64,000 nucleotides of DNA from NCBI GenBank assembly GCA_030015575.1, contig CM057346.1, positions 115,239,899 through 115,303,898 of the forward strand. The letters are read 5' to 3'. The DNA is from Agapanthus africanus (Eukaryota > Streptophyta > Magnoliopsida > Asparagales > Amaryllidaceae). The position numbers and the translations under genes are program-made. The notes beneath the pieces are model-generated. The model saw only the letters and a list, made by a program, of their open reading frames with translations. It was not told where the DNA came from and searched no databases. How positions within the stretch are numbered: the stretch's first letter is position 1; every line of letters begins with the position of its first letter. Positions 1 through 9,612 of this stretch are shown here, in pieces.

Positions 1-21
1 CAATACATTATCAAGAGCAGA

Positions 22-156
22 GCCCAATAAAAAAGGTCTATCAGACCAAATAAAAGAGCTATGCACTATTAAAAGGGGCAGAGCCCAATTAAAAGGAAAA
101 ATGTCCAGACTAAAATAAAATGCAGGGGCAGAGCCCAAATAAAGGCCTAACAGGCC
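22..156 (+). repeat. Short palindromes and GGCAGAGCCCAA repeats in the LTR
   Basis: Three copies of a GCAGAGCCCAA-type word alternate with short perfect palindromes: GGTCT-atc-AGACC (35-47) and GGCCT-aac-AGGCC (144-156). The two palindromes share spacing and A-rich flanks but differ at the middle stem pair, and each stays paired. The same arrangement is in the 3' LTR from about 21179. The role is unknown; RNA stem-loops in the LTR transcript are a possibility. Confidence 0.6.
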
Positions 157-340
157 AACTACAAATAAAAATGTTGAACATTTTCAACTGGACTTAGCCC
201 AATCATGGCCATAAGTCCTCAAATTAAATCAATTTACATCCGGTTCAAGGGTATATCTCTGAACTCCTCTGACACCTATCATTGTAATCCTTCAACGACG
301 TCAAAGAGGTGACGGGTCCCGACGGCCATACATTAAAATG

Positions 341-472
341 GACGACCACGTCCCTAAACTGGAACATGGACCACCATGTCCCTAAACTGGTAGTGGACCA
401 CCACGTCCCTAAACTGGAACATGGTCCGCAATGTTCTTAAACTACATATGGACCACTATGTCCCTAAACTGG
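341..472 (+). repeat. Tandem repeat, about 24-30 bp units, in the 5' LTR
   Basis: Five degenerate copies of a unit built on GGACCACCACGTCCCTAAAC follow one another, separated by GGAACAT or similar. The matching array in the 3' LTR is at about 21498-21629. A diverged version of the same word reappears just after gag (4866-4965), so LTR-derived sequence seems to have spread inside the element. Confidence 0.75.
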
Positions 473-615
473 AACAATCGAGCCCCCAAATGCTCTTTTG
501 TCGGATCTAAACGATCCCGTTTAAGTTGATCTTAGCCTCAAAAATGGCTAACGTATCCTTAAACCAAAATCCCAAACCCAAATCTAAGAAAATACGGATT
601 TGGACTAATCCACGT

Positions 616-661
616 CCTACGGGCGACGACATAAATTAGTCTCCGTATACAATCCACGGGC
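616..661 (+). repeat. CCTAC...GTATACAATCCACGGGC motif, LTR copy
   Basis: A motif of about 45 bp opens with CCTAC and closes with GTATACAATCCACGGGC. It recurs at 5541-5584 and 6351-6394 in the internal non-coding tract and again in the 3' LTR. The ends are conserved while the middle 20-25 bases differ. I know no function for it; the internal copies suggest that LTR pieces were captured inside the element. Confidence 0.6.
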
Positions 662-990
662 AACCACAAACAAAACAAACACACACGACACAAAGTGAAA
701 TTTCTGGAGAAGGAGAAAGTTGTTACCGCGATGCGGTAGCGTAATTAACTGTAGGGGCTTGCGCCTGCAGGGAAGAGCGTCCCCACAATCAAACAACCCC
801 TCAAGTGAGAGGGAATCTGACGAAGTCTGCTACATCGGCCGCATCCGTCTAAACCTCCGATACACGGTGCCATAAATCAACTTGGCATCTTCGGAGAGGT
901 GGACGGATAAAACCAAATAGCATCTGCCCCGAATCTCAGGCAAGACGAACCTACGCGGTCGTGTCTCTGTATTCGGAGGGGAACAGATTC

Positions 991-1008
991 TGGCACGCCC
1001 GGTGGGAC
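991..1008 (+). promoter_or_regulatory. Putative primer binding site of the Gypsy-type element
   Basis: TGGCACGCCCGGTGGGAC starts five bases after the LTR end (985). It begins with TGG, as expected for pairing with the CCA end of a tRNA. I did not match the primer tRNA with confidence. Confidence 0.6.
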
Positions 1009-1134
1009 CTCTTCCTCTTTCCACTCCACACTTCGTGTGTCGTGTTCGCGAACGAATCGCGGTTTGCTGTGGTTGCCTGTGGATTCAAGGTACTTAGATT
1101 TGGTGTCTTGCTCCGTACAGAAAACAGAAGATCA

Positions 1135-2451
1135 ATGGCTTCAAACTGCACTATCTGCGACTGCAACTCTCACTCCGTCCTTGCTGGAGGAGTGACTTAT
1201 GGGCCCCAAGCAGCCTCCCTTTTCAAAATGCCAGTGGAGCAGGTAACTCAAGCCACCGCTGGACTATTCTTCGGGACCCTGCTCCCATCGATGAGCTTCA
1301 ATGCCCCAACGACATCGCAGGAAGCTCCAAAGAAGTTAGTCTTTGATCGGCTTGCTACTGCCGCGGCCCCTCTCAACGGGTCGCCTAACTTCAATACCTC
1401 AGTTTCCAACGGACTGGGCCAGAACGTCTACGAGCCCGTGATACCCGAAGCTGCCATCCCAAAGCAGATGGCCATCCCGGCTCAAGCGGACGAAATCATT
1501 GGGAAGGCTCCTCCTTCCAAGAAGTCAGTTTTTACAAGGCTGGCCATTCCGGTTGCTGCTACAAGCGAAATCCTCAAGGTTGCTTCCCCTGCCCAGAAGG
1601 GGCATGATGAAGTCACCCTTATAGCTGAAACAACTCCATCCGCAGGACACGCTCGACGTCGCCACTGGCGCCGAGTGAGGAAGGCTGGGGGCAACTCCCC
1701 ATCCGGGATAACTCCGCCAGCTCCAATGGCGGGGATCAATGCTGCTGTTCCGACTGGGAACAGCTTTGAATCGCTGAACACGGTGCGCAGAAAGTCTCCT
1801 ACTGCAGTGTTGAAACGAACTCCTTCACCTGTGGGGAATACTCCAGAGAAGCTAGAGCAGCCCCCTCAACGGCTGTCCTCTAAAATTTACAAAGTCTGGC
1901 GACAGGTTCAAGAGTCGGTGATTGATGAAAATTATCCCCGCCGACAGAAAAAGATGAAGGATCGGCAGGAGAAGGACTACTCTGTCAAGCCACGAAAAGC
2001 AACAGCTACTTGGGTGCCCCCTACAACGGCCCCCTCAACTCCAATCACTCAAAAGAAAAGGAAGCCGCAGAAAGCCCCTGTGAACATGGCGAACCGTAAA
2101 AGCGCTGAACACAGACGCCCCAAGTCCGGGGGCATGGTAGTGCACACTGTTTATATGGCTTCCGGAAAGGAGGAAAGCCATGCTTCGACGGGTCACCGGC
2201 CTCTCACTCGATCCGTGACAAAAGCCCAGGAGCAGCAGCAGAAGCTTCAGGAAATGATGATTGCAATGGCTGCACTTACCAGGCCGAAAGAGAGTTCGGA
2301 GGCATCATCAGAACAGCGTCACGAACAGGGGACTGATTCTGATTTCTTACGCAGAGTCCTCGAAAAGAAGGATAAGGAAGCCGCAGAGCAAGCGGCTAGC
2401 ATAAAACAGATGGCGCTCCTCTTCCAAGATATGGTAGGGATGATGTTATAG
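1135..2451 (+). CDS. gag: Gag polyprotein, N-terminal part, ends at an internal TAG
   Basis: This is the first in-frame ATG after the primer site. The frame is open further upstream to 961, but there only from GTG, which is unlikely as a start in a plant. The 438-codon product opens with MASNCTICDC and is rich in Ala, Pro, Lys and Arg. It has a basic patch (GHARRRHWRRVRK) and an alpha-helical, Gln/Glu/Lys-rich tail. It ends at TAG (2449-2451), but the same frame stays open from 2452 to 4857. The gag core and zinc knuckles lie beyond the stop, so this is probably the N-terminal extension of a larger gag, either interrupted by mutation or read through. I recognise no catalytic domain. Expected role: structural protein of cytoplasmic virus-like particles. 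Confidence 0.65.
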   Translation: MASNCTICDCNSHSVLAGGVTYGPQAASLFKMPVEQVTQATAGLFFGTLLPSMSFNAPTTSQEAPKKLVFDRLATAAAPLNGSPNFNTSVSNGLGQNVYEPVIPEAAIPKQMAIPAQADEIIGKAPPSKKSVFTRLAIPVAATSEILKVASPAQKGHDEVTLIAETTPSAGHARRRHWRRVRKAGGNSPSGITPPAPMAGINAAVPTGNSFESLNTVRRKSPTAVLKRTPSPVGNTPEKLEQPPQRLSSKIYKVWRQVQESVIDENYPRRQKKMKDRQEKDYSVKPRKATATWVPPTTAPSTPITQKKRKPQKAPVNMANRKSAEHRRPKSGGMVVHTVYMASGKEESHASTGHRPLTRSVTKAQEQQQKLQEMMIAMAALTRPKESSEASSEQRHEQGTDSDFLRRVLEKKDKEAAEQAASIKQMALLFQDMVGMML

Positions 2452-4857
2452 CCGGACCCTCCAGCTGAAGACCCTCCAATCATTGTCGGAAACGACGGAG
2501 GGGAAACATCTAATCCTCCTCCAGCCCTTTCAACAGCCAAGGAGGAGACAATCTCCAAAGCTGACTTGGACGAATATATAGCTAAGCAGATACGAGTTCA
2601 TCAGGCGGATGAAGCGGCTGGGCAAATTGTTAGAACCGGACGACCCTATCCAAGCTGGTATGACCAAATCAGTTACCCGCCGGGATATACGATCCCTAAG
2701 TTCCACGTATATAAGGGGACAGGGAATCCGCATCAGCATGTCGCTCAATTCAGGGCCTTATGTGGCAATACTGGAGGCGATGACAAATTGTTGCTTCGCC
2801 AATTCATCGGCAGCTTAGCAGAAACAGCCTTTGAATGGTATTCGGAGCTACCTAACGACTCTGTCAAAACATTTGCGGAGATGGAGCTACTATTTACACA
2901 AAGATTCGCGAGTGCTAGTGAACGCACCCCGATAACAGCACTGATAAATGCCAGAATAAGGCCAAGCGAAACGTGGATCCAATACGCAACACGATGGCGG
3001 AACCTATGGTCGAAATGCGAACAACGCATAGAAGAGGCACCTGCGGTAGTTATGTTCGTGGGCACTCTTGATCCGCAAGCGACCATCTCGCAATTCATAA
3101 TGTTCTTCAGGCCGACCACCTTCCAGGCCTTGATTGACAAGTTAGCCCAAATGGACCAGATGGGCCATGGACCGTCTCCTCCAAAACCAGATTCTCGAAA
3201 TGAGAAAGGAAAAGGGAAAGCGACCGTTGTCGCCAATGCTCAACAACAGCCGAGCAACTCAAAGCCGGTCGTTCGCCAAAATAACGTGCGTCCACGCCCA
3301 TCCCTCGAGGAGAGACTGGGACGTCCTTACTCGGTTCCTCAGAATAAAACGAGAAGACTGTTCGAGCTGGCAGTGCGCAACAGACTCATCAATCTGCCGA
3401 GCCCAAAGCGTCTGTCGCAGCCGGGCGATCTTAACAATCCCAATTATTGCCCTTACCACCAAACGGTAAGTCACCCGATCGAGAACTGTTTCGTTTTTAA
3501 GGGATGGATCGAGGATCAGTACCTACAAGGCAAGTTCGCGCTATCCGAAAACTGGAAGGTAAACCCACCACAGCCGCACACACCAAAGAAGACGGACACG
3601 ATGGGGGCAGCTTGTTCTTTTATCGAAGACGAAAACGATGGAGAAGATTCATTAGATGAATCCGAAGACTACATAGCGACTTGTCATGTGATCTCTCGCT
3701 CATTGGCGGATGATGAAGAGGCTCCTTGCGCCGAGAAACCGAGGGCGGACCCTGAACCAGAAATTCTGCGGCCGTCAAACGAGTTGATCGATGCCTTCCT
3801 GAATGAGATTCGTCTGAAAGTTAAAGCCAATCAAGAGCGTGAGATGGCCATACTGGAAGGAGCCAAACACTGCCGACTGGACGAAAGAGTCAAGGCACTC
3901 CCATCAAATCAAAAGTCATCCGCTGCGGATAAAAACAAATTCAAGATGAGGAAAAGGTTCGCCAAAGCCCTATCAGTGGGAATGAAGCTACCGCCTTCCG
4001 AAGAAAATACTCTCGATGGAGTAGAGATGCATCCTAACTTCTGCTTATATCATCAGAAGATCATACATCTTACCGAAGACTGCGACTCCTTTAAGTGTTG
4101 GTGGCAAGGATATGTCGCTCAAAAGCAACACTTCAACAGGACAAAGTGTGAAGCTCGTAGACATCGGAAAAATGCGATAGATGAGCACAAAAGAGCCGCC
4201 GCCAACTGTCATAAAGCCGACTCCAAGGGATCACAAATTGTCACCTTTGGAAGCGACTCTGACGAAGAAGTTGCCCTCAACCCTCTCCTCAAGGAATCCA
4301 TTTCAAGAATGAAAGAATTGAGGAGTTGTGAGAACATTCAGCCGTGCAATCGCCCGCTACTCGAAAAAAATCTCGGCCCCGCAAACAAAGGATCGAGCAA
4401 AAAGGATAAAGGAAAGGGGAAAATGACCTTCGTCGCCAACACTCAACAACAGTCGAGTGGCCCTAGACCGGTTGTTCGTCAAAACAATATGCGTCCACGC
4501 ATATCCCTCGAAGAGAGGCTGAGACGTCCTTACTCAATTCCTCAGGATAAAACAAGGAAGTTGTTCGAAGTAGCAGTGCATAACAAGCTTATCAGTTTAC
4601 CGGAGCCAAAACACCAACTACAACTGGATGATGTCAACAGTTTTAATTATTGCCCTTACCACCAAGTATTGGGCCATCCGATCGAAAAATGCTATGTTTT
4701 CAAAAACTGGGTTGAAGATCAATACCAACAGGGCAAGTTCGCGTTGTCCGAAAACTGGAAGGTGAACCCGCTACAACCACATGCTCTAAGAAAGATGGAT
4801 ACGCCGGGGGCATCATGCTTATTCATAGGGAAAGCCCATAGACCGAAAAGTCAATAA
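2452..4857 (+). CDS. gag: Gag polyprotein, core with three CCHC-like knuckles, downstream of TAG
   Basis: It is in the same frame as the upstream gag part and separated from it only by TAG at 2449. No ATG occurs in the first 140 codons, so it must be reached by readthrough or is dead. The Retrotrans_gag-type core is at about 2690-3140 (FIGSLAETAFEWYSEL, then LFTQRF). Three CX2HX4HX4C motifs follow at 3448-3489, 4042-4083 and 4651-4692. The segments around the first and third are about two thirds identical in protein, a duplication inside the gene. Between them are acidic stretches (for example DENDGEDSLDESEDY) and Lys-rich linkers. The product would form particles and bind RNA. The frame ends at TAA 4857 with no protease or polymerase after it. 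Apart from the TAG there is no frameshift, so loss of function may be recent. Confidence 0.7.
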   Translation, partial: PDPPAEDPPIIVGNDGGETSNPPPALSTAKEETISKADLDEYIAKQIRVHQADEAAGQIVRTGRPYPSWYDQISYPPGYTIPKFHVYKGTGNPHQHVAQFRALCGNTGGDDKLLLRQFIGSLAETAFEWYSELPNDSVKTFAEMELLFTQRFASASERTPITALINARIRPSETWIQYATRWRNLWSKCEQRIEEAPAVVMFVGTLDPQATISQFIMFFRPTTFQALIDKLAQMDQMGHGPSPPKPDSRNEKGKGKATVVANAQQQPSNSKPVVRQNNVRPRPSLEERLGRPYSVPQNKTRRLFELAVRNRLINLPSPKRLSQPGDLNNPNYCPYHQTVSHPIENCFVFKGWIEDQYLQGKFALSENWKVNPPQPHTPKKTDTMGAACSFIEDENDGEDSLDESEDYIATCHVISRSLADDEEAPCAEKPRADPEPEILRPSNELIDAFLNEIRLKVKANQEREMAILEGAKHCRLDERVKALPSNQKSSAADKNKFKMRKRFAKALSVGMKLPPSEENTLDGVEMHPNFCLYHQKIIHLTEDCDSFKCWWQGYVAQKQHFNRTKCEARRHRKNAIDEHKRAAANCHKADSKGSQIVTFGSDSDEEVALNPLLKESISRMKELRSCENIQPCNRPLLEKNLGPANKGSSKKDKGKGKMTFVANTQQQSSGPRPVVRQNNMRPRISLEERLRRPYSIPQDKTRKLFEVAVHNKLISLPEPKHQLQLDDVNSFNYCPYHQVLGHPIEKCYVFKNWVEDQYQQGKFALSENWKVNPLQPHALRKMDTPGASCLFIGKAHRPKSQ
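3205..4845 (+). repeat. Intragenic duplication of a zinc-knuckle module in gag
   Basis: The segment 3205-3645 is repeated at about 4405-4845, offset about 1203 bp, so the frame is kept. Both copies run in the same order: a Lys/Gly-rich start, a VVRQNN word, SLEERL, RPYS-PQ-KTR, a CPYHQ knuckle, then GKFALSENWKVNP. By eye about two thirds of residues match. A third, more diverged knuckle (CLYHQ) lies between them. Confidence 0.85.
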
Positions 4858-5300
4858 ACTAGATGTTCGCCTCAAATACGGCGATGGCGGACCGAAACAT
4901 CCTTAAACTAATGACGAACCACTATGTCCTAAAACTAGCCAACGACCGAAACGTCTTTAAACTACTACCGCAGCATTCTCAAGCTGACGAGATAAAAAAA
5001 GAGAATAAAAAAAATAAAATAAAAAAAATATATATAAAAAAAAGACGGTATGTCCATAAGCAAAATGGGCACGGATGAAAACCCGAAAAGGCTCCATGAG
5101 TAAAAACAACAGGGCTACCGGCGAGTGTTCGTGAAAACCCGAAAGGGCGCGACCTCATTAAAAAAAAACAAAAAAAAACGGTATGTCCATAAAAAAAATG
5201 GGCACGGATGAAAACCCGAAAGGGCTCCGTGAGTAAAAACAGCAGGGCTACCGGCGAGTGTTCGTGAAAACCTGAAAGGGCGCAACCTCGTTAAGAGACA
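4858..5300 (+). repeat. Post-gag spacer with a tandem pair of about 134 bp
   Basis: After the gag stop comes diverged LTR-tandem-repeat sequence (4866-4965), then an A-rich stretch. Two copies of a unit of about 116-134 bp follow (5045-5161 and 5179-5294). Each contains GGTATGTCCATAA, GGGCACGGATGAAAACCCGAAA and GGCTACCGGCGAGTGTTCGTGAAAAC-type words (shown here in parts). Repeated 'GAAAACCCGAAAGGGC' words are familiar from the 3' regions of Tat-type elements. No coding frame is supported. Confidence 0.7.
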
Positions 5301-5472
5301 CTTACAGGGTCCTCTCGACCTTGTAAGGAGAAACCACCCGCGTGAGATCTTTACGACTCACAAGGGAACAACACACTTAGGAGTCCCCACGATTCCTAAG
5401 GAGAAAATACACTTGCGAGACCCTCACGACTCGTAAGGAGAACTCTCTTATGGGACCCTCACGGCTCATAAG
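5301..5472 (+). repeat. Hairpin repeat array 1 (five units)
   Basis: There are five units of about 35 bp. Each has a left arm, a short CTC/TTAC loop and a right arm complementary to the left: CTTACAGGGTC/GACCTTGTAAG (5301-5327), GTGAGATC/GACTCAC (5342-5361), CTTAGGAGTC/GATTCCTAAG (5376-5400), CTTGCGAGAC/GACTCGTAAG (5412-5437) and CTTATGGGAC/GGCTCATAAG (5447-5472). The arms differ between units but stay largely paired within each. GGAGAA linkers follow most units. Confidence 0.8.
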
Positions 5473-5540
5473 ATTTGAAAATCTTAAGTTACAGAGACCT
5501 AAACCTGTTCTTAAGCAACTTCCACAATTTTCGATATTGC

Positions 5541-5584
5541 CCTACAAGTGGCTTAATACTGACCCTTGTATACAATCCACGGGC
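5541..5584 (+). repeat. CCTAC...GTATACAATCCACGGGC motif, internal copy 1
   Basis: This is the same end-conserved motif as at 616-661 of the LTR, inside the spacer between hairpin arrays 1 and 2. A third copy is at 6351-6394. The rest of 5473-5650 holds no recognisable feature. Confidence 0.55.
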
Positions 5585-5650
5585 GCGAATAAACATTTCC
5601 CTAACCAAGTCCCACCCGTGACTGGGGATATATCCATACGGTGAACAACC

Positions 5651-5813
5651 CTTATAAGTCCTCTCGACTTATAAGGAGAAAACCCTTTTTGCAAGATCCT
5701 TACGACTTGTAGGGGAACATGCACTTAGGAATCCTTAAGGAGAAAACACACCTACGAGATCCTCACGACTTGTAGGGGGAAATACCTTTGTGAGACCCTT
5801 ACGGCTCATGAAG
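5651..5813 (+). repeat. Hairpin repeat array 2 (five units, one collapsed)
   Basis: The family is the same as at 5301-5472. Units include CTTATAAGTC/GACTTATAAG (5651-5675, a perfect 10-bp stem), GCAAGATC/GACTTGTAGG (5691-5713), a shortened CTTAGGA unit near 5723, CCTACGAGATC/GACTTGTAGG (5751-5776) and TGTGAGACC/GGCTCATGA (5789-5811). The conserved part is the loop and the CGACT/CGGCT word, not the stems. Confidence 0.78.
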
Positions 5814-5884
5814 TCAAAAGCCTTAGTCGACAGGATCCTAACCCTGTTTACTAAGCCACCTTTGTTCGACATCGACAAAGGCAA

Positions 5885-6040
5885 GTGATGATTCGCTCCT
5901 GGCAATATCCCAGTTGTAGCGATGCTGATGCCTAAACCGGTATCAAATTCCAAGTCCTTTCATGACAAATGATGATTCGCTCATGGCAATATTCCAGTTG
6001 TAGCGATGCTGATGCTGAGATCGGCACCAGATTCCAAGTT
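5885..6040 (+). repeat. Direct duplication of about 83 bp
   Basis: Two tandem copies begin TGATGATTCGCTC (5886 and 5969) and continue through GGCAATAT, CCAGTTGTAGCGATGCTGATG and a final TTCCAAGT. They are non-coding and part of the repeat-built 3' region of the Gypsy-type element. Confidence 0.75.
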
Positions 6041-6078
6041 CCACACTCACGATAAAAAATCGGCGAGCCAAAAATGCA

Positions 6079-6290
6079 TATAAAATAGCCGAAATGATGG
6101 GGCAGCTTGCAACAAAATCAGCAAGTAAAAATGTATGCATACAAAATAGCCGAAATGATTGGGCAACTCGCAATAAAAAGCAGCGAGTAAAAAAAATAAA
6201 ATAAAATAAATAGCCGAAATGATTGGGCACCGCGAAAAATAGCCGAAATGATTGGGCGATCGCGACTTTCGCGATATAAAAACTAAAATG
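6079..6290 (+). repeat. Tandem repeat on TAGCCGAAATGATTGGGC
   Basis: Four clear copies and one degraded copy of TAGCCGAAATGATTGGGC are separated by variable A-rich sequence. The words after each copy (GCTTGC, ACTCGC, CCGCG, GATCGCG) are echoed as GCAAG, GCGAG or CGCGA shortly downstream, so several repeats could fold into small stems. No coding frame is credible here. Confidence 0.65.
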
Positions 6291-6350
6291 ATAGAGCGTT
6301 GCGGAAAGAATTAAAAAAATGATGAATAATGAAATAATGAAACTTTTTGC

Positions 6351-6394
6351 CCTACAGGTGAGATCACATTGATCCCTGTATACAATCCAGGGGC
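6351..6394 (+). repeat. CCTAC...GTATACAATCCAGGGGC motif, internal copy 2
   Basis: This is the third copy of the LTR motif at 616-661, with one change in the closing word (CAGGGGC in place of CACGGGC). It sits after the TAGCCGAAATGATTGGGC tandem region. Confidence 0.55.
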
Positions 6395-6469
6395 ACAAAC
6401 AAATAAGGAACCATACCTTCCCAACAGGCTCCATCAGAAAGCAAAGCTAAATCTCGACAGTTCATAGAC

Positions 6470-7373
6470 GACCTAGAGACAATCTCGACATTTGTCGCGA
6501 TATTGCAGACACAATGTCAACAAACGAAGCAAAAGAAGATCCCTAGCTTCAGGATCTCGACGTCAACATCGACAACTTAGAGATCACCAACGGCGTTTCT
6601 CCGCACTCCAACCAGATGCAGACGTGACGTCAACAATCGACCTCAGAGTCACAACGAAACGGAACCATGGTAAAGTCCCTAGTTCCAAATCTCAATGGCC
6701 ACATCTACAGCCTGGAGACCAACAATGGTGGGCCTCCTCATTCCAGCATGACATAGAGGTTACACCATCAAACGGAGCGACGGCAAAATCCTAGCTCCAC
6801 CTCAGCATTCGTCTCGTTACAGCAGACGCAATGTCAACAAAGGCGTTCCTTCGCAGTCCATCTAGATGCAGATACAACGCCAACAAAAGACCTCGCGGTC
6901 AAAACAAAACGAAGCGACGGCAAAATCCCAGCTTCATTTCAACAATCGTCTCGATACAGCAGACGAGATGTTAACAAAGGCGTTCCTTCACAGTCCATCA
7001 AGATGCATATACAACGCCAACAAAAGACCTCGCGGTCAAAACAAAACGAATCGACGGCAAAACCCCAGCTTCATCTCAACAATCGTCTCGATACAGCAGA
7101 CGAGATGTTAGCAACAGCGTTCCTTCGCAGTCCATCAAGATGCAGATACAACGCCAACAAAAGAGCTCGCGGTCGAAACAAAGCGAAGCGAAGGCTAAAT
7201 TCCTAGCTTCGAGGTCTTAATGGTAAGTCATATAAAGCCTGAAAGACAACTGGAGATCATCTCACACCAGCGCGAAATGGTCACCACTTCGACGTTCGTC
7301 TCGACACAGCAGACGCAACATCCTCAAACAAATGGAGCCACGGCAAAATCCCTAGTTCCAAATCTTGACGGTT
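6470..7373 (+). repeat. Tandem repeats of about 137 bp around CTCGATACAGCAGACG
   Basis: Units containing CTCGATACAGCAGACG, a GCGTTCCTTC word, CAGTCCATCAAGATGCA and a GGCAAAATCC/CTAGCTTC word repeat with a period of about 137 bp. The clearest units are 6815-6950, 6951-7087 and 7088-7210; earlier and later copies are more diverged. Related units resume at 17992-18230, beyond the nested Copia, showing that the Copia landed inside this array. Small frames across it are repeat artefacts: they recur with the period and show no domain. Confidence 0.75.
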
Positions 7374-7378
7374 CACCA
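7374..7378. repeat. Copia target site duplication, left copy (CACCA)
   Basis: CACCA directly precedes the left LTR (TGTAGGG at 7379) and is repeated exactly at 17987-17991 directly after the right LTR. A perfect 5-bp duplication is what integrase-mediated insertion leaves. Confidence 0.9.
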
Positions 7379-9598
7379 TGTAGGGTTCCTAGGCACGCTA
7401 ATGAAGTCTCACAAGGCATCAACCATGCAAATTTCAAATTTTATGGGTGCCGAGAAACCCTAATACGGATCGTTGACTAGAAGTTTAGGCGATAAACTAA
7501 ACTAGTTAACAACTTAACTAAAGGAGAGAGGCTACAACCTTTGTAGATCCGGTTCTCCATTTCCTTAGCTCCACGTAGGCGTCCTCTAGCTGTCCATCTC
7601 GAATCCTAAACTCGATCGTCGGCTTCATCGGAAAAACGAGCGGGCAAGGTCGTCGGCTTCGTGCCGAAGATGATCTACGTCGAGGTATCACAAGTTCAAG
7701 CTCCGACTTCACAAATTTGTGAAACTTGTGAAGATAACACCCAAAACAACTTGGCAAGAGGTAGAGGGTGAAGAAATAGGAGGTGGGTTCACTTTAGAAT
7801 TGGATTTCTCACTTTAGATTTCAAGTTGCCATTGATGGCATCAAGCTTTCTATCTTGAAGAAGAAGATGAAGAAGAAGAAAGAATATGATAAGTGTTGAA
7901 TTAAAATGAAAAATAAATCAATACTTATCATAAGCTAACTAAGGTTAAGTGTAGAGAATAGACCATGGTTACTTGGATGGGTTAGGGTTAAGCATGAAGA
8001 CAAGAATGGTTAAGAAGTCAAAGCTTCATGAAGCTTCAACTAAAAACAAATAAAGCCACCATTCTTATCTAAACCATTTCCAAATAAATAAATGAACAAA
8101 TAAATAAATAAAAGAATATGCAAAACCCTAATTATCAAATTAACCATGGTTTAATTCTATACACTTAACCAAATGAGCAAGTATCATCAAACATGATACA
8201 AAGATGTGCACAAAAGTATATCACATATACAACATGTACATCAAGTGAGAAAATCCATTTAAAGTGAACCAATACCAGTTAATGCAAAGTAATATATCAA
8301 ATATATAATTATACATTAAATTATTAAATCAACACTTGATTTAACGATCCGGTCATATCGCATATAACCGACCAGTATCCAATGTATCGTTTTATCGAAT
8401 CAATGATTCGATAACTAGGTCATATCGCATACAACCATTCGAAACATTCATCGTGAGAATGAAATGCGGTATCATATACACGCATTATTCTCGGTCCCGC
8501 ACATATCTCATATGCGCTCCTATTTCGTTTCGCTTGAGCCAGGAAACCTCTGTGTAGGACTCTAAAGACTCGTCAATACGCCGGTAGCAGATGATGATCA
8601 TATCAAGCACCCACAAACCGCAAGCGGTCTGCTAAACGTAACGGCCATCCGGGTATTGAGAGATCATAAGATCGACGAGCTAGCCCGCTCACACTCCTGT
8701 GAATCCAACCAGTAACACTTACCGTACAGTCCGGTCTGTTCGTCTGATACGTCGCATATCAAGTCTAGGGGTGGTAAACGTCAGACCCCAATAACCGATA
8801 AGTCGTGCCGATGTGAGGCTCATAACGGGTCGAGAAACTACTGGTAACACTTACCAGCAAATCTCTGATCAGCCCTGGCCAGGGACTTCCCTGTTACGGC
8901 CAATCGAGCACAGCGCAACATCAACTCCCAATACCGGGAGAGACGAAACCCCTCCTATTGCTCATTGCCTCCATGTGACTCGGGACTGTACCCAAAGACC
9001 ACCGTTTTGCACGCCCTCATGGACGTGGTAAGGTGGAGATCAAAGCACAGTGGGAATCACACAAGACTCTATGACGATCTTGGGTCTACAGACTAACTTG
9101 TACAAGTGTCACCTGAGAACTGCCATCTGACGTGAGGTATAATACCATCTGGGAGTTCTCGGCGAGTCCGTCCAGTGTACCCAGTCTCCACTGAGCACCC
9201 GTATACCATCTCCGATGTCAAACACCAATGGATATGGGATCATCCATCGCCCATCTCATGGGTCGAGAAGCGTATACGCTAGTCTACTCTGGTATATCGA
9301 TGCCCCGTCTCGATACACCCACGACTAGGGACCTTGAAAGATGTACTTATGGACTACCATGTCCCCACTAGTATGATCTGCATCATAGTCCAGGTAGTCA
9401 AGTACACATCCTAAGGGCTTTACCAACATGTAACCATAAGACAGTTTAAAGAGACAAGTGTACATGTTAAGACAAAGAGCAACCAGATAGCATACTATCA
9501 TATCGAGCAAGAAAGTCATCTCTACATATGTCCAAGCATCCAATATAATATACATCATCTGTACAATACTGTCCTTTAGGGCATACATACAACTAACA
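7379..9598 (-). repeat. Copia 3' LTR
   Basis: On the minus strand it starts TGTTAGTTGTATG and ends GGAACCCTACA, giving TG...CA ends. It aligns over its full 2220 bp with 15767-17986. An antisense frame of 79 codons (7518-7757) is duplicated in the other LTR and resembles no gene. Confidence 0.95.
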
Positions 9599-9612
9599 AT
9601 CTCCCACTTGCA
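9599..9612 (-). promoter_or_regulatory. Copia polypurine tract
   Basis: Read on the minus strand, CAAGTGGGAGAT lies directly before the LTR start TGTTAG. AAGTGGGAGAT-TGTT is a typical Copia plus-strand primer arrangement, just after the pol stop codon. Confidence 0.85.

Larger units (their letters stand above)
1..985 (+). repeat. 5' LTR (3' portion) of the Gypsy-type element
   Basis: It matches 21158-22142 colinearly with no net length change, and similarity stops after GGGGAACA at 985. There the 5' copy continues into a primer-site-like sequence and the 3' copy into unrelated DNA. The LTR start and its promoter lie outside the window on this side but are visible in the 3' copy. The segment carries small palindromes (22-156) and a tandem repeat (341-472). 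Small open frames in it, on either strand, also occur in the 3' LTR and do not resemble genes. Confidence 0.9.

Noticed and set aside
6470..7373. Regularly spaced repeats that could suggest a CRISPR-like array
   Set aside because: The repeats are long (about 137 bp), diverged and without unique spacers, and the DNA is a plant retroelement.
7518..7757. 79-codon antisense frame in the Copia LTR (also 15906-16145)
   Set aside because: It is present in both LTRs, which are non-coding, and has no recognisable domain.
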